DNA from: Pseudoduganella aquatica
GTDB taxonomy: Bacteria > Pseudomonadota > Gammaproteobacteria > Burkholderiales > Burkholderiaceae_D
Length of the DNA stretch: 64,000 nucleotides
Reading direction: 5' to 3'
Assembly (NCBI RefSeq): GCF_009857595.1
Contig: NZ_WWCU01000034.1
Coordinates: 1 to 64,000, forward strand
Numbering within the stretch: the stretch's first letter is position 1; each line of letters opens with the position of its first letter. Shown piece by piece: positions 44,596 through 54,200 of the stretch. The notes under the pieces were generated by a model. It made no database searches and had not been told where the DNA came from. It saw only the letters and a program-made list of their open reading frames with translations. A program made the position numbers and the translations under genes.

Positions 44596-47500
44596 GCCTG
44601 CCCGCCAGCCTCCTCGCACGCCGCCCCGGGCGCAAACTGTTCCACACGGTTGCGCCCGGCGCGTTTGGCGCAGTACAGCGCCTTGTCCGCCCGCACCAGC
44701 GCCGCATCGCCGCTGGCATCCGCCGGGTCCAGCGCCGCAATCCCTATGCTCACCGTGACCGACAGCGCGCGCCCGTCCACCTGCAGCGGCGTGCCGGCGA
44801 TGCGCTGCCGCAGCCGTTCGGCGAAAGCCAGCGCGGCGGGCATGTCGGCGCCCGGCAGCAGCACCGCGAACTCCTCCCCGCCCACCCGGCCCAGGGTATC
44901 GATCTTGCGCTGGCTGTCGCGCATCAGCGCGGCCAGGTGGCGCAGCACGGCGTCGCCGGTGGCGTGGCCGTATTCGTCGTTGACGCGCTTGAAATGGTCC
45001 AGGTCCAGCATCAGCACCGCGCCCTGCTCGCTGATGTCGCGCTGCAAACGGGCCTGCTCGTCGTCCAGCCGCGCCATGAACTCGCGCCGGTTCGGCAGGC
45101 CGGTCAGGAAGTCGGTGGTGGCCAGCACCAGCAGCTCGTCGTTCATGCGCTTGCGCTCGGTGATGTCCAGCGTGGACACGATAACGAAGTCCAGGCTGTT
45201 GGTATGGCCCGGCATCACCAGCAGGGTCAGCTCGTTCAGCCGCTGCACCCCGTCCAGCCGCTCGAAGCTGCCCTCGCAGGCGAACAGGTGGGCGCCCTGC
45301 GCCAGCGCGCCCAGCGCCCGGGCGAAAGCGTCCATGGCGGCGCTGTCGAAATTCTGCGCCAAGGTCAGCGCGGAGGCGTCCTTGCTGCCGGGCGGCGCGC
45401 CCACCTGGGCCAGCGCGGCCGCGTTGACGTCGGTGATGCGCACCAGGCCGGCCAGCCGCGCCACCTGGCTGGGGTTGGCGCGCAGCCAGGCGGGCACGTC
45501 GTCCACGCCGGACTGCACCAGCTCGGCCAGCGCGGCGCGCACGGCGGACCAGTCCTGCTGCCACAGCGCCACCGGCGCGTGGTCGTACAGGCTGCGGAAG
45601 CGCGCCTCGCCGGCGCGCAGCGCCACCGCCCCCTGCGCCTGCTCGATGGCGATGCCGGCCAGCCGCGAAGCCTGCTCCATCAGCGCCAGCTGGGCCACGC
45701 TGGGCGCCTGCGCGGCGCGGTGGAAGATGGCGAAACTGCCCAGCATGGCCCCGCTGGCGGCGCGGATGGGCTCCGACCAGCAGGCCTGCACTCCGGCCTG
45801 GCGCGCCACGTCGCGGTATTGCGACCACAGCGGATCGCCGGCCAGGTCGGCCACGATCACCCGCCGCCCCAGCTGCACCGCCTGGCCGCAGTAACCTTGC
45901 GGCTCGTTCACCGGCTGGCCGTCCATGGCGGCGCACAGCACGGGCGGCAGGCTGGGCGCGGCGCGCACCTGCAGGCGGCTGCCGTCCTCGTCCAGCAGCA
46001 GGACGGCGCAGAGCAATTCCGGATGGCCGTCCTCGACGCCGCGCACCACGCTGTCGAGGATGGTCTGCAGCGGCGCGCCGGTGGCCAGCAGCTCCAGCAC
46101 CTGGCGCCGGGTCTGCTCGCGCACTTCACTCTGGGTGCGTTCGGTAATATCGCGGAAGGACCACAGCCGCGCCGGCGCGCTGCCCAGCCTCAGGCCCCGC
46201 GTGAACTGCTCGATGACGCGGCCGTCGCGCAGATGCAGCAGTTCGTGCTGCACGTCGTTCTCGCGCAGCCGGCGCGCCACGGCCGCCAGGAAGACGCTGG
46301 GCTGGGCCACCTGCTCGGCCACCTGCTGCAGCAGCAGCGCGCCGTCCTGCGCCCAGTCCAGGTGCTCGGGCACGTTCCACAGCTCGCGGAAGCGGCGGTT
46401 GGAATTGAGCACGGCGCCGTCGAAATTGTCGACCAGGATGCCGTCCACCGTGGAGTCCAGTATGCTGCGCAGCACCGCCTGGCTGCGCTGGGCGCTGTCG
46501 GCCATGGCCAGCAGGCTGGCCTGGCCCTCCTTGAGTTCGTCGGCCAGCTGGCGCGCCCGGCTCAGCGCGCGGCGCGCCCGCAGGCTGCTGCGCGCCAGCA
46601 GCCAGGCCAGCGCCGCCAGCACCGCGCTGAGCACCACGCCGGCGCCGCCTATCAGCTGCACTTTGCTGTCGCGCTCAGCGCCCACGCCGCTGCCCGGCAA
46701 GCCGCTGATGCGCAGCGTCCAGCGGTGGCCGGCCAGGCTGATCTTCTGCACCGTGTGGCGCATGCCCGGCTGCGGCGGCCCCGGCTGGCTGTCGTACATG
46801 CGCCTGGCAACGGCCAGCTCGTCGCCGTCGTAGATTTCCACGTCCAGCTTGGCGGCGCGCTCGCCGCCCAGGCCGGCCATGACGTCGCCGATGCGGAACG
46901 GCGCATACACCCAGCCCGTCAGCGCGGCGCGCCGCTGTTCCAGGGTCTGCTGCGGCTGCGCGTTGCTGTACACCGGCAGCACCAGCAGGAAACCGGCCTG
47001 CTCGGCGCCGGGGCCGCCGCCATCCTCCTGCACCAGCCGGATGCGGCCGGTCAGGGACGGCAGGCCGGAATCGCGCGCGCGCTCGAGCGCAACGCGACGC
47101 ACAGGATCGGACAGCGGGTCGAAACCGAAGGCTTTCAGATTGGTGCCGCTGAACGGCTCGATGTAGACGATGGGCGCGTACTGGGCGCGCGCGCCATCGG
47201 GGTGCACCGTGTAGTCCGGAAAGCCGTCGCGCCGCACCGCCAGCACATGCGCATCGAGCTGCGCGCCGCCCACCAGGCGCATATAGCCCACGCCTTGGAT
47301 GCCGGGGAAATGCTGGTTCAGGTGCTGGCTGTCCAGGTAGCGGTGGAATTCGTCGCGGTCGACAAAATCGGAACTGATGTACAGCCCTTGCACGCCGTAC
47401 AGCACCTGCTCGTAGGTCTGCATGCGCTGGGCGATGCCGTTCACCAGTTCGCGCACGCGGAAGTCGAAATCGGCCTGCAGGCCCTGGGCCGCGTCGGCGC

Positions 47501-47627
47501 TGGCGTTGCGCCATAGCCACCAGGTCGATCCCAGGCACACGCCCAACACCAGGCCCGCCACGATGGCCGGGTTCAGCAGGTACTGCAGCGGCCGGCGGGA
47601 TTCGGGCCGGGGAACGGTAGGGTCCAT
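44592..47627 (-). CDS. CHASE-PAS-GAF-PAS-GGDEF diguanylate cyclase
   Basis: A 1011-residue inner-membrane sensor. A TM helix near 22-40 and a second near 325-345 flank a periplasmic CHASE domain. A PAS-like region lies at about 380-490, a GAF domain at about 505-660, another PAS-like region at about 665-830 and GGDEF at about 840-1000. The active site is GGEEF (916-920), an accepted cyclase variant, with the I-site RKID five residues before it. No EAL domain is present, so it should only make cyclic-di-GMP. No clear ribosome site was found before the ATG. Confidence 0.93.
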   Translation of the reverse strand: MDPTVPRPESRRPLQYLLNPAIVAGLVLGVCLGSTWWLWRNASADAAQGLQADFDFRVRELVNGIAQRMQTYEQVLYGVQGLYISSDFVDRDEFHRYLDSQHLNQHFPGIQGVGYMRLVGGAQLDAHVLAVRRDGFPDYTVHPDGARAQYAPIVYIEPFSGTNLKAFGFDPLSDPVRRVALERARDSGLPSLTGRIRLVQEDGGGPGAEQAGFLLVLPVYSNAQPQQTLEQRRAALTGWVYAPFRIGDVMAGLGGERAAKLDVEIYDGDELAVARRMYDSQPGPPQPGMRHTVQKISLAGHRWTLRISGLPGSGVGAERDSKVQLIGGAGVVLSAVLAALAWLLARSSLRARRALSRARQLADELKEGQASLLAMADSAQRSQAVLRSILDSTVDGILVDNFDGAVLNSNRRFRELWNVPEHLDWAQDGALLLQQVAEQVAQPSVFLAAVARRLRENDVQHELLHLRDGRVIEQFTRGLRLGSAPARLWSFRDITERTQSEVREQTRRQVLELLATGAPLQTILDSVVRGVEDGHPELLCAVLLLDEDGSRLQVRAAPSLPPVLCAAMDGQPVNEPQGYCGQAVQLGRRVIVADLAGDPLWSQYRDVARQAGVQACWSEPIRAASGAMLGSFAIFHRAAQAPSVAQLALMEQASRLAGIAIEQAQGAVALRAGEARFRSLYDHAPVALWQQDWSAVRAALAELVQSGVDDVPAWLRANPSQVARLAGLVRITDVNAAALAQVGAPPGSKDASALTLAQNFDSAAMDAFARALGALAQGAHLFACEGSFERLDGVQRLNELTLLVMPGHTNSLDFVIVSTLDITERKRMNDELLVLATTDFLTGLPNRREFMARLDDEQARLQRDISEQGAVLMLDLDHFKRVNDEYGHATGDAVLRHLAALMRDSQRKIDTLGRVGGEEFAVLLPGADMPAALAFAERLRQRIAGTPLQVDGRALSVTVSIGIAALDPADASGDAALVRADKALYCAKRAGRNRVEQFAPGAACEEAGGQA

Positions 47628-47812
47628 GCTTGTCGCTGGAGAAACGGCGGTGAAAGGGAGTGCCAGCGCTTCTAATGCTACCGTTGATAGTACGTTAACG
47701 GCCCCGCCACGCGCAACGCCCTATTGTGGATTTTCGGCAATAGCCTATGCCGTATTGCCATTTGCAATCGACCTTCAGACATCGATTGTAGGGGAAACTC
47801 TTAGCTTTTCCG

Positions 47813-47830
47813 TGTCGAAAAACTTTACAC
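47813..47830 (+). promoter_or_regulatory. Putative enhancer site of PEP-CTERM gene 2 (TGTCGA-N4-CTTTACAC)
   Basis: TGTCGAAAAACTTTACAC matches the site at 10195-10212 in all 14 defined bases. It lies 80 bases before the GG of the promoter; the other copy is 92 before, a difference of about one helical turn. Confidence 0.65.
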
Positions 47831-47890
47831 CTGTTGGGTGCACCATCAGGAGGACAAGGGCAAGCCGTTGATTTCAGACAATAAATTTTT

Positions 47891-47908
47891 CAGGCATGCA
47901 ACTTGCTT
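47891..47908 (+). promoter_or_regulatory. Sigma-54 type promoter of PEP-CTERM gene 2
   Basis: CAGGCATGCAACTTGCTT has GG at 47893-47894 and GC at 47905-47906 with ten bases between. It shares GGCAT and TTGCTT with the promoter at 10285-10302. Confidence 0.7.
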
Positions 47909-47934
47909 TTGCGTAATTTATATTTCCAAACATT

Positions 47935-48573
47935 ATGAAAGCAAACATGTCCCCACTGATCCGCCTGAGCGCCGCCGCACTTGTCTCCCTCGCCTTCGCC
48001 GCCACCGCCGGCGCCACCGTTATCGATTTCAATGGCAAAGCCGCTGGTTACTATGCTAGCGCCAACAATACCGTACTCAACAATATCAAGTTCAGCTCCT
48101 CAAGCGGCAATTTGCTTTATATGGGAACCGGCTACACCGGCGGCGACACCAGCCCCTACGCCTATAACGGCACCGACTATCTGATGAGCTATAACAGCTT
48201 CACGCTGAGCGCCGCCACAGCAAGCCCGTTCTCGGTACAAAGCCTGGACATGAAAGCCTGGAATACCTATGGCCCTATCGCGTCTGCAACCCTGGTCGGC
48301 ACCTACGCGAACGGAGGCACCATCTCGAACACCATCAATCTGAATCAAACCGGCAACAACATTTTGACCGGCGGCAACGACTTCAATACCTATCTCCTGA
48401 GCGGCTATACCAACTTGACCTCTCTGACTATCCAACAGAGCAACGACAACAACTGGCTGGCCGTGGATAACATCACCATCAATGCCGCAACGGTGCCGGA
48501 GCCGGGCACCCTGGCCGTGTTCGGCCTGGGATTGGCGGGCCTGGCCGCAATGCGCCGCCGCAAGCAGCGCTAA
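47935..48573 (+). CDS. PEP-CTERM sorting-domain protein
   Basis: A 212-residue exported protein: signal peptide to about AGA (residue 27), a beta-rich Asn/Thr/Ser-rich body (NGTDYLMSYNSFTLSAA, NNWLAVDNITI), and the sorting signal from residue 187, VPEPGTLAVFGLGLAGLAAMRRRK. The body resembles the PEP-CTERM group that carries a carbohydrate-binding-like jelly roll, but I do not assign a domain. Codons are less GC-rich than in neighbours. A second ATG at 47947 would also fit. No clear ribosome site. It shares its upstream layout with the gene at 10338. Confidence 0.88.
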   Translation: MKANMSPLIRLSAAALVSLAFAATAGATVIDFNGKAAGYYASANNTVLNNIKFSSSSGNLLYMGTGYTGGDTSPYAYNGTDYLMSYNSFTLSAATASPFSVQSLDMKAWNTYGPIASATLVGTYANGGTISNTINLNQTGNNILTGGNDFNTYLLSGYTNLTSLTIQQSNDNNWLAVDNITINAATVPEPGTLAVFGLGLAGLAAMRRRKQR

Positions 48574-48604
48574 GCAGCCCTCGGCGCCTGCCGCAGCTGC
48601 CTGC

Positions 48605-49315
48605 TCAGGCGGCTGCGCCGCCGGCGTACTCGCGATAGCCGCGCGCGCGCAGGGCGCAGGCCGGGCAGGTGCCGCAGCCGTAGCCCCAGTCATGCAGCGC
48701 GCCGCGCTCGCCCAGGTAGCAGGTGTGCGTGGCCGAGCGGATCAGGTCCACCAGCGGCGCGCCGCCCAGCTGTTCGGCCAGGGTCCAGGTCTGGGCTTTG
48801 TCCAGCCACATCAGCGGGGTTTCCAGCTTGACGCGGGTATCCATGCCCAGGTTGAGCGCCACTTGCAGCGCCTTCATGGTGTCGTCGCGGCAGTCCGGGT
48901 AGCCGGAGAAGTCGGTCTCGCACATGCCGCCCACCAGCACGTTCAGGCCGCGCCGGTAAGCCAGCGTGGCGGCCACCGTCATGAACAGCAGGTTGCGGCC
49001 GGGTACGAAGGTATTCGGCAAGCCGTTTTCCTGCATCACAATCTCAATATCTTCCGTCATCGCCGTATTCGACAGCGCCGAGATCAGCGACAGGTCCACC
49101 ATGTGGTCCTCGCCCAGCCGCGCGGCCCACTCCGGCTTGTGCGCGCGCAGCGCCGCCAGCACGCCCGGGCGCACGGTCAGCTCGATGGCGTGGCGCTGGC
49201 CGTAATCGAAACCGATGGTCTCAACCCGGCTATAGCGCTCCAGCGCCCAGGCCAGGCAAGTGGTGGAGTCCTGGCCGCCGCTGAACAGGACCAGGGCCGC
49301 ATCTGTTTTGATCAT
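48605..49315 (-). CDS. queC: 7-cyano-7-deazaguanine synthase QueC
   Basis: A 236-residue enzyme of queuosine synthesis. It turns 7-carboxy-7-deazaguanine into preQ0 with ATP and ammonia. The PP-loop SGGQDSTT is at residues 12-19, FDYGQRH follows, and the C-terminal zinc site uses Cys residues in THTCYLGERGALHDWGYGCGTCPAC. Length and motifs match the family. It stands alone and is divergent from tamA. No preQ1 riboswitch could be recognised in the 100-base leader. Confidence 0.97.
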   Translation of the reverse strand: MIKTDAALVLFSGGQDSTTCLAWALERYSRVETIGFDYGQRHAIELTVRPGVLAALRAHKPEWAARLGEDHMVDLSLISALSNTAMTEDIEIVMQENGLPNTFVPGRNLLFMTVAATLAYRRGLNVLVGGMCETDFSGYPDCRDDTMKALQVALNLGMDTRVKLETPLMWLDKAQTWTLAEQLGGAPLVDLIRSATHTCYLGERGALHDWGYGCGTCPACALRARGYREYAGGAAA

Positions 49316-49416
49316 TTTTTGCCTTCAGTAAATCTTAGTAGTACGCCATCTTTTGGGACTATCCGGTAACATGCGGAATAGCTTTCCCCTCAAAAGAACC
49401 GGCAGGACCTCGAATT

Positions 49417-51267
49417 TTGGCACAACTCATCACAAAAGCAATGGGCGAGCGCGCATGGGTAACCTTGCTGCTGGCTTGCGCCCTGCCCTGCGCCGCGCTG
49501 GCCCAGGGCATGCAGTACAAAGTGCGCGTGAACGCTCCCGACAAACTGGAAAGCCTGCTGACCGACAATCTGGACCTGCTGCGCTTTCGCGGCAATCCGC
49601 GCATCGACCGCGAACAGCTGCAGCGCATGGCGCGCAGCGCGCCCGAACAAGTGAAAACCCTGCTGGCCACGGCCGGCTACTACTCGCCCGTGGTGAGCAC
49701 TCGCATCGACGGCCTGCCGGAAGCCGGCGCGGAAGGCGGCACGCCCACCGTGGTGGTCGACGTGCAGCCCGGCGAACCGGTGCGCGTGGGCAGCGTGGAG
49801 ATCGTGCTGCAGGGCTTTGCCAGCAGCGGCGGCACGCCCTTCGACACGGCCGCGCTGCAAGCCGCGTGGGCGCTGCCCAAGGGCGACATCTTCCGCCAGG
49901 ACGAATGGGAGCAGGCCAAGCGCGCCTTGCTGCGCCAGGTGGTGCAGACGCGCTACCCGCGCGCCCAGCTGAGCGACAGCATGGCCACCGTGGACCCGGA
50001 CCAGCACAGCGCCGCCCTGCGCGTGGTGCTCGACAGCGGCCCCGAGCTGCGCTTCGGCGAACTGCGCATCGAGGGCCTGAAGCGCTACCCGGCCTCCATC
50101 GTGGCCAATCTGAACCAGATCAAACCGGGCGACTACTACAGCGAAGCGGCGCTGCAAGCCTACCAGTCGCGCCTGCAGGACACCGGCTACTTCGCCGGCG
50201 TGGAGGTGAGCGCCGACCTGAGCGCCATCCTGGACCAGCAGCTGGAGGCGGCGGCCGAGAAGGCCGCCGACGCGGCCGCCCCCGCTGCGCCGCCCTCCGC
50301 CGCGCCCATGGCGCCCTTGCCGCTGCTGGTGCGCGTCACGGAGAACAAGCGCCGCAACGTCAGCGCCGGTTTGGGTTACAGCACCAACACAGGCAACCGC
50401 GCCACGCTCAACTACGACGACCTGGCCATTTTCGGCCTGAAGATGAAAAGCGCGCTGACGCTGGAGACCAAGAAGCAGACCGCGCGCGGCGACTTCTATT
50501 TCCCCGTCACGCCGGACGGCTACAGCGACAGCTTCGGCGGCGCCTACGAGCGCAGCGACATCGCGGGCGAGCAGACCACGGTGTTCACCGTGTCCGGCAA
50601 GCGCGCCTGGGGCACGCCGCTGCTAGAACGCAGCCTGGGCGTGGAGCTGCTGACCGAGCAGAAGACCGTGGCCGGCCAGCCCAATGTGCGCAGCACCAGC
50701 CTGCCGCTGACCTACTCGGTCACGCGCAGGAAGCTGGACAACCTGCTCTTCCCCAGCAAGGGCACCGTGGTGAACTGGCAGATCGGCGGCGCCCTGCTGC
50801 CGCTGCTGACGGACGAACCCTTTATCCGCGCCAGCACCAAGGCCATGTGGTATATCCCCTTCGGCGCCAGCAGCACGGTGATACTGCGCGGCGAACTGGG
50901 CGCGCTGGCGTCCAAGCAGAAGGACGGCGTGCCCGCCATCTACCAGTTCCGCGCCGGCGGCGACCAGTCCGTGCGCGGCTACGCCTACCAGGAACTGGGC
51001 GTGCGCAAGGGCGACGCAACCGTGGGCGGACGCTACCTCGCCACCGGCAGCGCCGAGTACCAGTACTGGTTCAAGCCGTCCTGGGGCGCGGCCGTGTTCT
51101 ACGACGCGGGCAATGCTTCCGACTCCTTCTCCGGCCTGCATCCCAAGTCCGGCTACGGCGTGGGCGCGCGCTGGAAAAGCCCGGTCGGTCCGATCAACGT
51201 GGACGCGGCCTATGGCCACGCCGTTAAAAAAGCGCGCCTGCACTTCTCACTGGGGTTCACTTTCTGA
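49417..51267 (+). CDS. tamA: Autotransporter assembly factor TamA (Omp85 family)
   Basis: A 616-residue outer-membrane protein. The signal peptide (ERAWVTLLLACALPCAALAQ) is followed by three POTRA domains (about 35-270) and a 16-strand barrel that ends SLGFTF, with the Omp85 motif RAGGDQSVRGYAY near residue 515. TamA works with TamB in outer-membrane protein and lipid transport. The start is unclear: TTG at 49417 has AGGA at good distance, while ATG at 49441 lacks a ribosome site but leaves a tidy signal peptide. Its stop overlaps the tamB start (TGATG). Confidence 0.93.
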   Translation: MAQLITKAMGERAWVTLLLACALPCAALAQGMQYKVRVNAPDKLESLLTDNLDLLRFRGNPRIDREQLQRMARSAPEQVKTLLATAGYYSPVVSTRIDGLPEAGAEGGTPTVVVDVQPGEPVRVGSVEIVLQGFASSGGTPFDTAALQAAWALPKGDIFRQDEWEQAKRALLRQVVQTRYPRAQLSDSMATVDPDQHSAALRVVLDSGPELRFGELRIEGLKRYPASIVANLNQIKPGDYYSEAALQAYQSRLQDTGYFAGVEVSADLSAILDQQLEAAAEKAADAAAPAAPPSAAPMAPLPLLVRVTENKRRNVSAGLGYSTNTGNRATLNYDDLAIFGLKMKSALTLETKKQTARGDFYFPVTPDGYSDSFGGAYERSDIAGEQTTVFTVSGKRAWGTPLLERSLGVELLTEQKTVAGQPNVRSTSLPLTYSVTRRKLDNLLFPSKGTVVNWQIGGALLPLLTDEPFIRASTKAMWYIPFGASSTVILRGELGALASKQKDGVPAIYQFRAGGDQSVRGYAYQELGVRKGDATVGGRYLATGSAEYQYWFKPSWGAAVFYDAGNASDSFSGLHPKSGYGVGARWKSPVGPINVDAAYGHAVKKARLHFSLGFTF

Positions 51268-54200
51268 TGGCCGAGATCACTACCCCCAACTCCGGCGCAG
51301 ACGGCGCGGGCACACCTCCCCGCCGCTGGCTGCGCCGCACGCTGACCGGCCTGGCCGCGCTGCTGGTGCTGCTGGCCGGCCTGGTGTGGCTGCTGGGCCG
51401 CGAGTCCACCCTGCAGCAGATCGTGCAGCGCGTGGCCAGCGCCAGCGGCGGCCAGATTGTTGCCACCGGCGTGAGCGGCTCGCTGTACGGCCGCATGCAT
51501 ATCGACCGCATCGTTCACCGCACGCCGGAAAGCGTGCTGACGGCGAACGACATCACCATAGACTGGTCGCCGCTGCAGTACTTCAGCGAAGGCATCGCCA
51601 TCAGCGAACTGCACATCGCCAGCGCCGTGTCGCAGACGCTCAAGCCCGGCGAGCCGGCCAAGCTGCCGGACACGCTGGCGCCGCCTTTCCGCCTGAGCGT
51701 GGCGGATGCCCGGCTGGACAAGCTCACGCTGCTGCCCACGGCCGCCGCCACGGACAACGCCAGCACCGGCACCGTCATCAGCGCCATCCGCCTCAAGCTG
51801 GACGGAGACGGCAAAGCCTGGCGCGTGCGCGAAGCCAGCGCCATGACGCCGATAGGCCGCGTCGCGCTGGACGGCAGCGTGGGCGCGCAGCGTCCCTTCC
51901 AGCTCAACGCCAAAGCCAGCCTGACCCAGACCACCGGCGTGCCCGCAGGCGCCAAGCCCGCGCAGCTTGCGCTGGCGGTCGGCGGCACGCTGGCGCAGAT
52001 CGAGCTGGCCGCGCAGGCCACGTCCGGCAAGGCTTCCGGCGACGCGAAATTAACCCTGACCCCTTTTAATTCCATCATCCTGCAGGCTGCGGACATCAAG
52101 GGACGCGGCATCGACCCGGCGCTGTTCGATCCGGCCTGGCCGCAAGCGGAACTGAACCTGCAGCTGCAAGCGAAGATCGCGCCCAGCCAGGCCATCAGCG
52201 GCAGCCTGCTGGTGCAGAACCAGGGCGCGGCCGGTCCGCTGGACCAGCACCGCCTGCCGCTGCGCAGCATCAGCGGCCAGCTGGGCGGCACGCTCACCGC
52301 CACCACCATAGACCAGGTGCTGGTCGACCTTGGCGCGGCGGGCAAGTTCACCGGCGGCGGCCGCGTGCAGCGCGTGGCGGTGGACGGCGGCGTGGACGCG
52401 GCAACCTTCCAGCTGCGCACCGAACGCCTGGACCTGCGCGCCATCCACGGCGCCATCAACAGCACCAAAATAGCAGGCGACATTGCGCTGGGCAGCACCG
52501 GAAAAACACAAACGCTCACCGTCAACCTGGCGCAAGCAGGGCTGCGGCTGGATGCGCAGGCCACGCTGGCCGACGCGCTGCTGCGCCTCAAGCAAGCCCG
52601 CCTCAGCGTGGGCAAAGGCAGCATCAACCTGAGCGGCGAAGCCAGCCTGCAGGACAAGCAGCCCTTCAAGGCCAGCGCCAGCATCGTCCGCTTCGACCCG
52701 TCCGCGCTGGGCGCGCTGCCGGCGGCGGACCTGAATGGCGACATCAGCGCCAGCGGCCAGCTCGCGCCGGGCTGGCAGGTGGCGGCCAGCTTCAAGCTCG
52801 GCGCCAGCCGCCTGCTGGGCCAGCCGCTGTCTGGCGCGGGCAAGCTGAATGCGGATGCCGCGCGCCTGAGCGGCGTGGAGGCCCAACTGGCGCTGGGCCA
52901 GAACACCGTGGACCTGCGCGGCGGCTTCGGCGCGCCGGGCGAGCGCCTGGTGTGGCGCGTGGATGCGCGCCAGCTGTCTGCCATCGGCAACGGCCTGCTG
53001 GGCGCCCTGGCCGCCAACGGCGTGGCCAGCGGAACTTACGCCGCGCCGCGCAGCACCTTTACCGCCGAAGCCACAGGCCTGGGCCTGGCTGCCGCCAAGC
53101 GCCCCGCGCCGGACAGCGTGCTGCGCGCTGCGGGCGAAGCCTGGCTGGCGGGAAAACAGGCCGAGCTGAAAGTGTCGGGCAGCGCGCAGCGCGTCAATCC
53201 CGCCGCCTTCGGGCCTTACACGGCGGGCAGCATCAACGCGGACTTCAGCGGCAGCGGCAAACTGGGCGCCGACTGGCGCGCCGCGCTCGACCTCAAGCTG
53301 CAGCCCTCCACCTTGTCCGGCGCCGCGCTGTCCGGCTACGCCAAACTGGCTGCGGACCACAACCGCATCGACAACACCGACATCGACCTGCACCTGGGCG
53401 CCAACAGCCTGCAAGCCAAGGGCGGCTTCGGCAGCGCGCGCGACCGCCTGGACTGGAAGGTCGATGCGCCGCAACTGGCCACGCTGGGCGCGGGCTTCGG
53501 CGGCGTGCTGCGCGGCACGGGCGCGCTCACCGGCACCATGGCGCAGCCAGCGCTGGCGTTCAGCATGGACGGCGCCAACCTGCGCCTGTTCACTGCGCAC
53601 CAGATCAAGAGCATCAAGGCCAGCGCCAGCATCGGCACCGGCTACGGCGGCGCCGATCCGCTGGCCAGCGACGTGGAACTGGCGGGCTATGTCTCGCCGG
53701 GCCTGAGCATAGACAAGGCGCGCTTCCAGTCCACCGGCACCCGCGCCGCCCACACGCTGCAACTCAGTGCCAGCAACCCGCACTTCGACGCGCTGCTCAA
53801 AATGCACGGCGGCAGCAGCGGCGGCGACGGCGGTGGCACCAGCATCGCAGACGACAGCGTCTGGACCGGCTCCATCGACACGCTGCAAAACAAGGGCCGC
53901 TACGCCCTCGCCCTGCAGTCCCCCGCCGCGCTGCGCATCGCCGGCGCGGCGGGCGGCGGCGCGGGCGGACTGGCCAAGCCCGAGCAGCTGTCGCTGTCGA
54001 ACGCCGTCATCAAACTCGCCGACGGCAGCATCCGCATCGACACGCTGGAAAAGACCGGCCCGCGCTGGCGCAGCAAAGGCTCCGCCGCCGGCGTGCCGGT
54101 CAGCTACCTGGCGCAACTGTCCGAGCTGTGGCGCGACAATGTGGTGAGCGACCTCACGCTGGGCGCCGCCTGGGCGCTGGACGTACAGGCGCCCAACGCC

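Larger units (their letters stand above)
47628..47934. other. Intergenic region with PEP-CTERM gene 2 promoter
   Basis: About 300 bases between the divergent cyclase and PEP-CTERM genes, without a gene. The right-hand half contains the enhancer-like motif, the GGCAAG-N3-TTGATTT block (47859-47874), ATAAATTTTTC (47881-47891) and the sigma-54 type promoter, listed separately. Nothing else was recognised. Confidence 0.6.

Noticed and set aside
44937..47516. Plus-strand open frame of 859 codons
   Set aside because: Antisense to the GGEEF diguanylate cyclase and composed mainly of Ala, Gln, His and Arg.
49316..49416. preQ1 riboswitch before queC
   Set aside because: I looked for the preQ1-I stem and A-rich tail in the 100-base leader and could not form the pattern.
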